DNA of 64,000 bases, from positions 124,001 through 188,000 of the forward strand of contig CAJKAR010000002.1 in the NCBI GenBank assembly GCA_905197955.1, in the 5' to 3' direction. Shown here piece by piece: positions 60,551 to 64,000 of this stretch. Numbering within the stretch: the stretch's first letter is position 1; each line of letters opens with the position of its first letter. The notes under the pieces are model-generated. The model did not search any database and was not told the DNA's origin. It saw only the letters and a list, made by a program, of their open reading frames with translations. A program made the translations under genes and the position numbers. The DNA is from an uncultured Lentisphaeria bacterium (GTDB lineage: Bacteria > Verrucomicrobiota > Lentisphaeria > Victivallales > UBA1829).

Positions 60551-62065
60551 ATGAAAAGATATTTATCATGGTTTATTCCTGTTCTCTGCGCCGCAGTGTT
60601 CTGCGGAGGGGCGGAAAACAGCGGACAGGAAAAGGTGAAGCGCATTGAATGGCTGCAGGATAATGCTCAGAAGTATATGTCGACAAAGATCTATGAACTT
60701 CGGCATGTCCGGGCGTCGGATATCACCCCTTTTGTTGAAGGCGCGGTCAAGCGCTACCGGACGGATTCCAGGGTTCAGCGCTTGAGTTACAGTGCCGGGC
60801 GTCAGGAGTTTCTGATCGTTTCCACCGGAACGGCTATGCTGCCTTATGTGGATGACATCATAAAGGCGCTGGATCGTCCCTCCGGAAAAGTCGATGCCAT
60901 GGGCTCCAACATCGAAGGAACCGGAATCAGCAACTTTGTCTATTATACAAAGTATCGGACAAGCGAGGATATGAAACGGATCATCAACCGGAATATCCTG
61001 GATGACAATGGTCGCGCCTATGCCGATATCGCCTGCGCCATGATTTATTGGAAAAGTTCCGTTTCCAAAGGAACGCAGATTCAGAAGTGGCTGACGGCGC
61101 TGGATCGTCCGGTCCCGCAGGTTGCGTTGACGTTGAATGTTTATGAGATTCGCGAAAGCGTATTGCGAGATCTCGGCGTGGATTATGTCGCATGGAAAAA
61201 CGGGCCCGGACTCGATCTGTTCGGTGCCGGAGCGGAGATGTTCAATTCCTGGGGAGTCGAGAAAATCGTTGAACTGCTCGGAACGAAGGGATTTGAGTAT
61301 TTGACAAGTTCGCAATTCGCTTTCGGAGGAGTCTTTTTTGCTCCGCAGTTCGATGCCAGTTTTCTCAAGATCCTGGAGCAGGAAGGTCTTGCCACTGTTG
61401 CATCCTCCGGATCCATTACGCTCGTGAACGGTGCGGATGCCGCAATTACTTTTTCGCCTGATTTTCAGAACATCGTGAAGAGCGATAACGACAAAACCAC
61501 AGTGGAGGAGGGCGGCGCGACCACTTACACTCTGAAGATCGGAAATGCCACGATCAATTTCAAAGGCGGAACATACCGGAAAACCGAAAGCGGCGATGGC
61601 TATCTCTATTATGAAGAGGTTCCAGGTGATGTTTCGGGAACGATTATGTTCGGCTATGATTTCAGCGTATCTTCTCCGGTGGAAAGCAGCAATCTGGGCG
61701 TTCAGCTGGTGAACTCGACGGGAATGGCATCCGCACTCTGTTTTGATGTCGGCAGGGAACAGCTCCTTGGAACATGGGAACAGAGTTATGATGTCCAGCA
61801 GGAGATCGGAGTACCGTTTCTTTCGGACATTCCGGTTCTGAAGTATCTTTTCGGCACGGAGAAGACTTCCCGGTCCCATGCGAAAGTTTTTGTGACGCTC
61901 CGGGCGGACTGGGTCACTCCCGATGCCGGACTCGCCGCATGGGCAGGGAAACTGCTGCCGGAAGATGAGATCATCCGGACCGCCGCCGCACCGTCTCCGG
62001 TCAGTGCGGAAAAGGCCGAAGTGGATGCCGCGGAAGCAGAAAATAGGAAAAAGAACGACCTGTGA
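60551..62065 (+). CDS. Secretin-family (type II/III secretion, type IV pilus) protein 1
   Basis: The 504-aa protein has a signal peptide (MKRYLSWFIPVLCAAVFCGGA). N-terminal repeats resemble secretin N-domains (TKIYELRHVRASDITPFV; FVYYTKYRTSEDMKRIINR). The C-terminal signature VPFLSDIPVLKYLFG followed by KVFVTLRADWV is the hallmark of the secretin domain. The usual outer-membrane pore region is present but short. GGGAG lies six bases before the ATG at 60551; a reading from 60491 is less likely. It is followed 40 bases later by a paralogue. Confidence 0.8.
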   Translation: MKRYLSWFIPVLCAAVFCGGAENSGQEKVKRIEWLQDNAQKYMSTKIYELRHVRASDITPFVEGAVKRYRTDSRVQRLSYSAGRQEFLIVSTGTAMLPYVDDIIKALDRPSGKVDAMGSNIEGTGISNFVYYTKYRTSEDMKRIINRNILDDNGRAYADIACAMIYWKSSVSKGTQIQKWLTALDRPVPQVALTLNVYEIRESVLRDLGVDYVAWKNGPGLDLFGAGAEMFNSWGVEKIVELLGTKGFEYLTSSQFAFGGVFFAPQFDASFLKILEQEGLATVASSGSITLVNGADAAITFSPDFQNIVKSDNDKTTVEEGGATTYTLKIGNATINFKGGTYRKTESGDGYLYYEEVPGDVSGTIMFGYDFSVSSPVESSNLGVQLVNSTGMASALCFDVGREQLLGTWEQSYDVQQEIGVPFLSDIPVLKYLFGTEKTSRSHAKVFVTLRADWVTPDAGLAAWAGKLLPEDEIIRTAAAPSPVSAEKAEVDAAEAENRKKNDL

Positions 62066-62105
62066 ATCATCCGGAAAATAAAATAGAACGATAGGGAGTG
62101 ATATC

Positions 62106-63956
62106 ATGAACAACAGCAGAAAATGGATAATGACGGCGATTCTTGGAATCGGATTCCTTTCGGGCGCTTACGCGCAGTATGCACCGTATCCGGATGAGGG
62201 ACAGCAGCCGGAAAGCCAGTCCGCAACGGGACCGTATGAAAAAACGGCGGTTCAGGCTCAGCTGCGCCTGAACTTGGACAAGGATGTGGGAAAGGTTCAT
62301 TTCATCCGCAACAACAATGATCCGAATGTTGTGACCAAAGCCTATGTGCTCAAATATGCCGATCCGTATGAGATCAGACCCTTTGTCCGGGATGCGGTCT
62401 CCTCCCGGAGAGTGAACACTTCTCCGACCACGGTGGAATGCATCAAGTATTCCGATGGAACCGGTGTGCTCCTGGTTTCCGCAGAGGAATACCGCTTTAC
62501 GGAGGAGGCAAAGCCGGGAATGAGTATTGATGCGATTGTGGCCATGCTTGACAAACCCAGGCTGACGTCCTCTTCGGGATCGCTGACGTATCTCTACTTC
62601 CCGAAATATTTTTCCGCGGAGGCTCTCTGTACGCTGCTGTCGCAGGTCGGAGCGAATGTGGAAGGCGACAATGTCGAACTTCAGTACGGACGCGACAGCC
62701 TGGGATATGACACCGGTCTCAATGCCATGCTGATGTATGTTCCCCGGTATAGCGCCAAGCATCTGGAACGTCTGATCAAACTTTACGATATCCCGACGTA
62801 TGATGTGGATGTGAAATACCTCCTGTATGAAATCGACGCGGAGAACGATACGAAGATCGGGCTGGATTTCCAGGCGTGGAAGAATAACGGCGGAGCGGAT
62901 CTCTTCAGTGTCGGCGGACGTTTCCGCGATGGATGGAGCGCCAGCTGGGCGGATGGACCGAACCGTTCCGGAACCAGCAATACCCGTTTCCTGAATTTTA
63001 ATCCGAAATGGAATACTCGGTACTTGGATTTTCTTGTATCCAAGGGCAAAGCTAAAATCGCGACAAAGGGCCGGATCCGGATCGATACGACCGCAACCGG
63101 AACCGTGACTGCTGCAACCCGTCTTTTCCAGTTTGAAAACGGGGAGGCTCTGGAGCCGTCCTCCGGTGTGGAGGGATTCCTCTATGTACCGGACAGCTCC
63201 TACACCGTTACTGCAACCGATTCTAAAGGAATTGTGGTGATTGACACGGCAAATGGAAAAGTCCCTTCCGGAGCGGCCTATCCCTGGATGATTACAAAAC
63301 TGAAGAATGCTTCCTCCGAGTTTTATACCATCAAATCGCGTGATGGAATTTTTGATAACGGCAGAAGCGCAATCAAGGTTGCCAATGTTTCTGTGACAAC
63401 TACCGCGAAGGATGCCGCCGGAAACGATGTGACTGTTGAGGTACCTTGGAATACCGATGCCGGATATCTGGCAGGAAAAGGGTTCCAAGTGGAAACGGTG
63501 CCGTCCTCTTACGGGTTCTCCCTTTCTCTGACTCCGGTTGTGGCGGAGAAGACGACCGTCATGGAAATTGATATCCGAAATGACAGTCTGATCGGGTGGA
63601 ACTCCGATGGCTCCCCGCGCATCAGCCGGGATACCGGATTGAGAACGAAGGTCATGATGAGCAATAACGGTGAGACTTTTGTAGTCGGCGGACTCTCCAA
63701 ACGTTCTCTGGTGACCAGCGATGGCGGAATTCCGTGGCTCAAGAAAATTCCGTTCCTGGGATATCTCTTCTCGACGGAATCTCAAGCGACAAAACGTTCT
63801 CAGCTGGTACTCGTCCTGGAATGCTCTGTCGTTGATACTCTTGGCGACAAACTCGATGGCGATCCCGCCGAAGCAATCCGCAAGGCGGAAAACAGATTGA
63901 CCCGAGCCGGTGTCTCAGTTCCTTATGCCAATACTCAGTGGGGACTTGCCCGCTGA
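62106..63956 (+). CDS. Secretin-family (type II/III secretion, type IV pilus) protein 2
   Basis: The 616-aa protein has a signal peptide (WIMTAILGIGFLSGAYA). It shares layout with the preceding gene: KAYVLKYADPYEIRPFVRDAV parallels its first repeat, VDVKYLLYEIDAENDTKIGLDFQAW parallels its VALTLNVYEI segment, and PWLKKIPFLGYLFS is the C-terminal secretin signature. It appears to be a diverged duplicate with a longer middle. GGAG precedes the ATG. The last 44 bases of the window after its stop hold nothing I recognise. Confidence 0.8.
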   Translation: MNNSRKWIMTAILGIGFLSGAYAQYAPYPDEGQQPESQSATGPYEKTAVQAQLRLNLDKDVGKVHFIRNNNDPNVVTKAYVLKYADPYEIRPFVRDAVSSRRVNTSPTTVECIKYSDGTGVLLVSAEEYRFTEEAKPGMSIDAIVAMLDKPRLTSSSGSLTYLYFPKYFSAEALCTLLSQVGANVEGDNVELQYGRDSLGYDTGLNAMLMYVPRYSAKHLERLIKLYDIPTYDVDVKYLLYEIDAENDTKIGLDFQAWKNNGGADLFSVGGRFRDGWSASWADGPNRSGTSNTRFLNFNPKWNTRYLDFLVSKGKAKIATKGRIRIDTTATGTVTAATRLFQFENGEALEPSSGVEGFLYVPDSSYTVTATDSKGIVVIDTANGKVPSGAAYPWMITKLKNASSEFYTIKSRDGIFDNGRSAIKVANVSVTTTAKDAAGNDVTVEVPWNTDAGYLAGKGFQVETVPSSYGFSLSLTPVVAEKTTVMEIDIRNDSLIGWNSDGSPRISRDTGLRTKVMMSNNGETFVVGGLSKRSLVTSDGGIPWLKKIPFLGYLFSTESQATKRSQLVLVLECSVVDTLGDKLDGDPAEAIRKAENRLTRAGVSVPYANTQWGLAR

Positions 63957-64000
63957 ATCATGAACGGATGAGTTCCATAAGAAAACCCTTCCGCATTTGC

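Noticed and set aside
62067..63785. 572-codon frame on the minus strand
   Set aside because: It is antisense to the second secretin gene, with low-complexity Arg/Ile/His-rich sequence and no motifs.
1..64000. CRISPR arrays, insertion sequences, prophage or integrase genes
   Set aside because: I looked for regularly spaced repeats, transposase motifs and att-like duplications around tRNA-Leu and saw none.

Overview
This is a bacterial chromosome segment of moderately high GC, tightly packed, with genes on both strands. Everything points to the PVC superphylum and most likely to Lentisphaerota (Victivallis-like). The pointers are a coaE-rho pair (chlamydiae have polA-coaE-rho), a TIGR04073-type exosortase-associated protein, several secreted proteins with a FTLIELLVVIAIIAIL prepilin leader, and very large secreted glycoside-hydrolase-like proteins. 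That assignment is inference from gene content; no rRNA gene is present.

Layout. 1-4.8 kb: dapF (cut by the window edge) and dapA of the lysine/meso-DAP pathway, a PHP-domain protein, a lipoprotein and a beta-lactamase-fold serine hydrolase. 4.9-8.3 kb (minus): membrane pyrophosphatase hppA and a sugar isomerase-like TIM barrel. 8.5-11 kb: a four-domain sulfur-handling flavoprotein. 11-17.5 kb (minus): a close-packed run coaE, rho, a MurU-AmgK-like fusion, DJ-1/PfpI and tgt. 17.7 kb: a NUDIX hydrolase. 18.3-25.5 kb (minus): LacI regulator, prepilin-like protein, 1782-aa secreted GH2-like protein. 25.8-31 kb (minus): tRNA-Leu(GAG) and accA, argA, GGCT-amidoligase-like fusion, murI, preceded by an L,D-transpeptidase-like protein. 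31-37 kb: GH32, hisD-hisC, a YafK-type L,D-transpeptidase and pilT. 37.1-47 kb: two further regulator / prepilin-like / giant secreted enzyme sets. 47-52 kb: ispE, an oxidoreductase, a TIGR04073 protein, queF, argJ, argB. 52.4-60 kb: rpsT, then the nusA-infB-rbfA-DHH-truB translation operon ending in an unrecognised 540-aa gene. 60-64 kb: two tandem secretin-family genes behind a sigma-54-like promoter.

How the genes work together. The housekeeping parts cover cell-wall precursors and recycling (dapA/F, murI, MurU-AmgK, L,D-transpeptidases), arginine (argA/J/B), histidine (hisC/D), queuosine (queF, tgt) and transcription/translation factors (rho, nusA, infB, rbfA, truB). The accessory theme is polymer degradation coupled to type IV pilus/type II secretion-like parts. 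Three times in 29 kb a one-component sugar-type regulator, a pseudopilin-like protein and a giant secreted carbohydrate-active protein occur as one cassette. Each cassette has a strong sigma-70-type promoter carrying a palindromic or dyad operator just downstream of the -10. pilT and the two secretins elsewhere in the window would fit the matching envelope machinery. This repeated cassette is the most interesting feature of the window.
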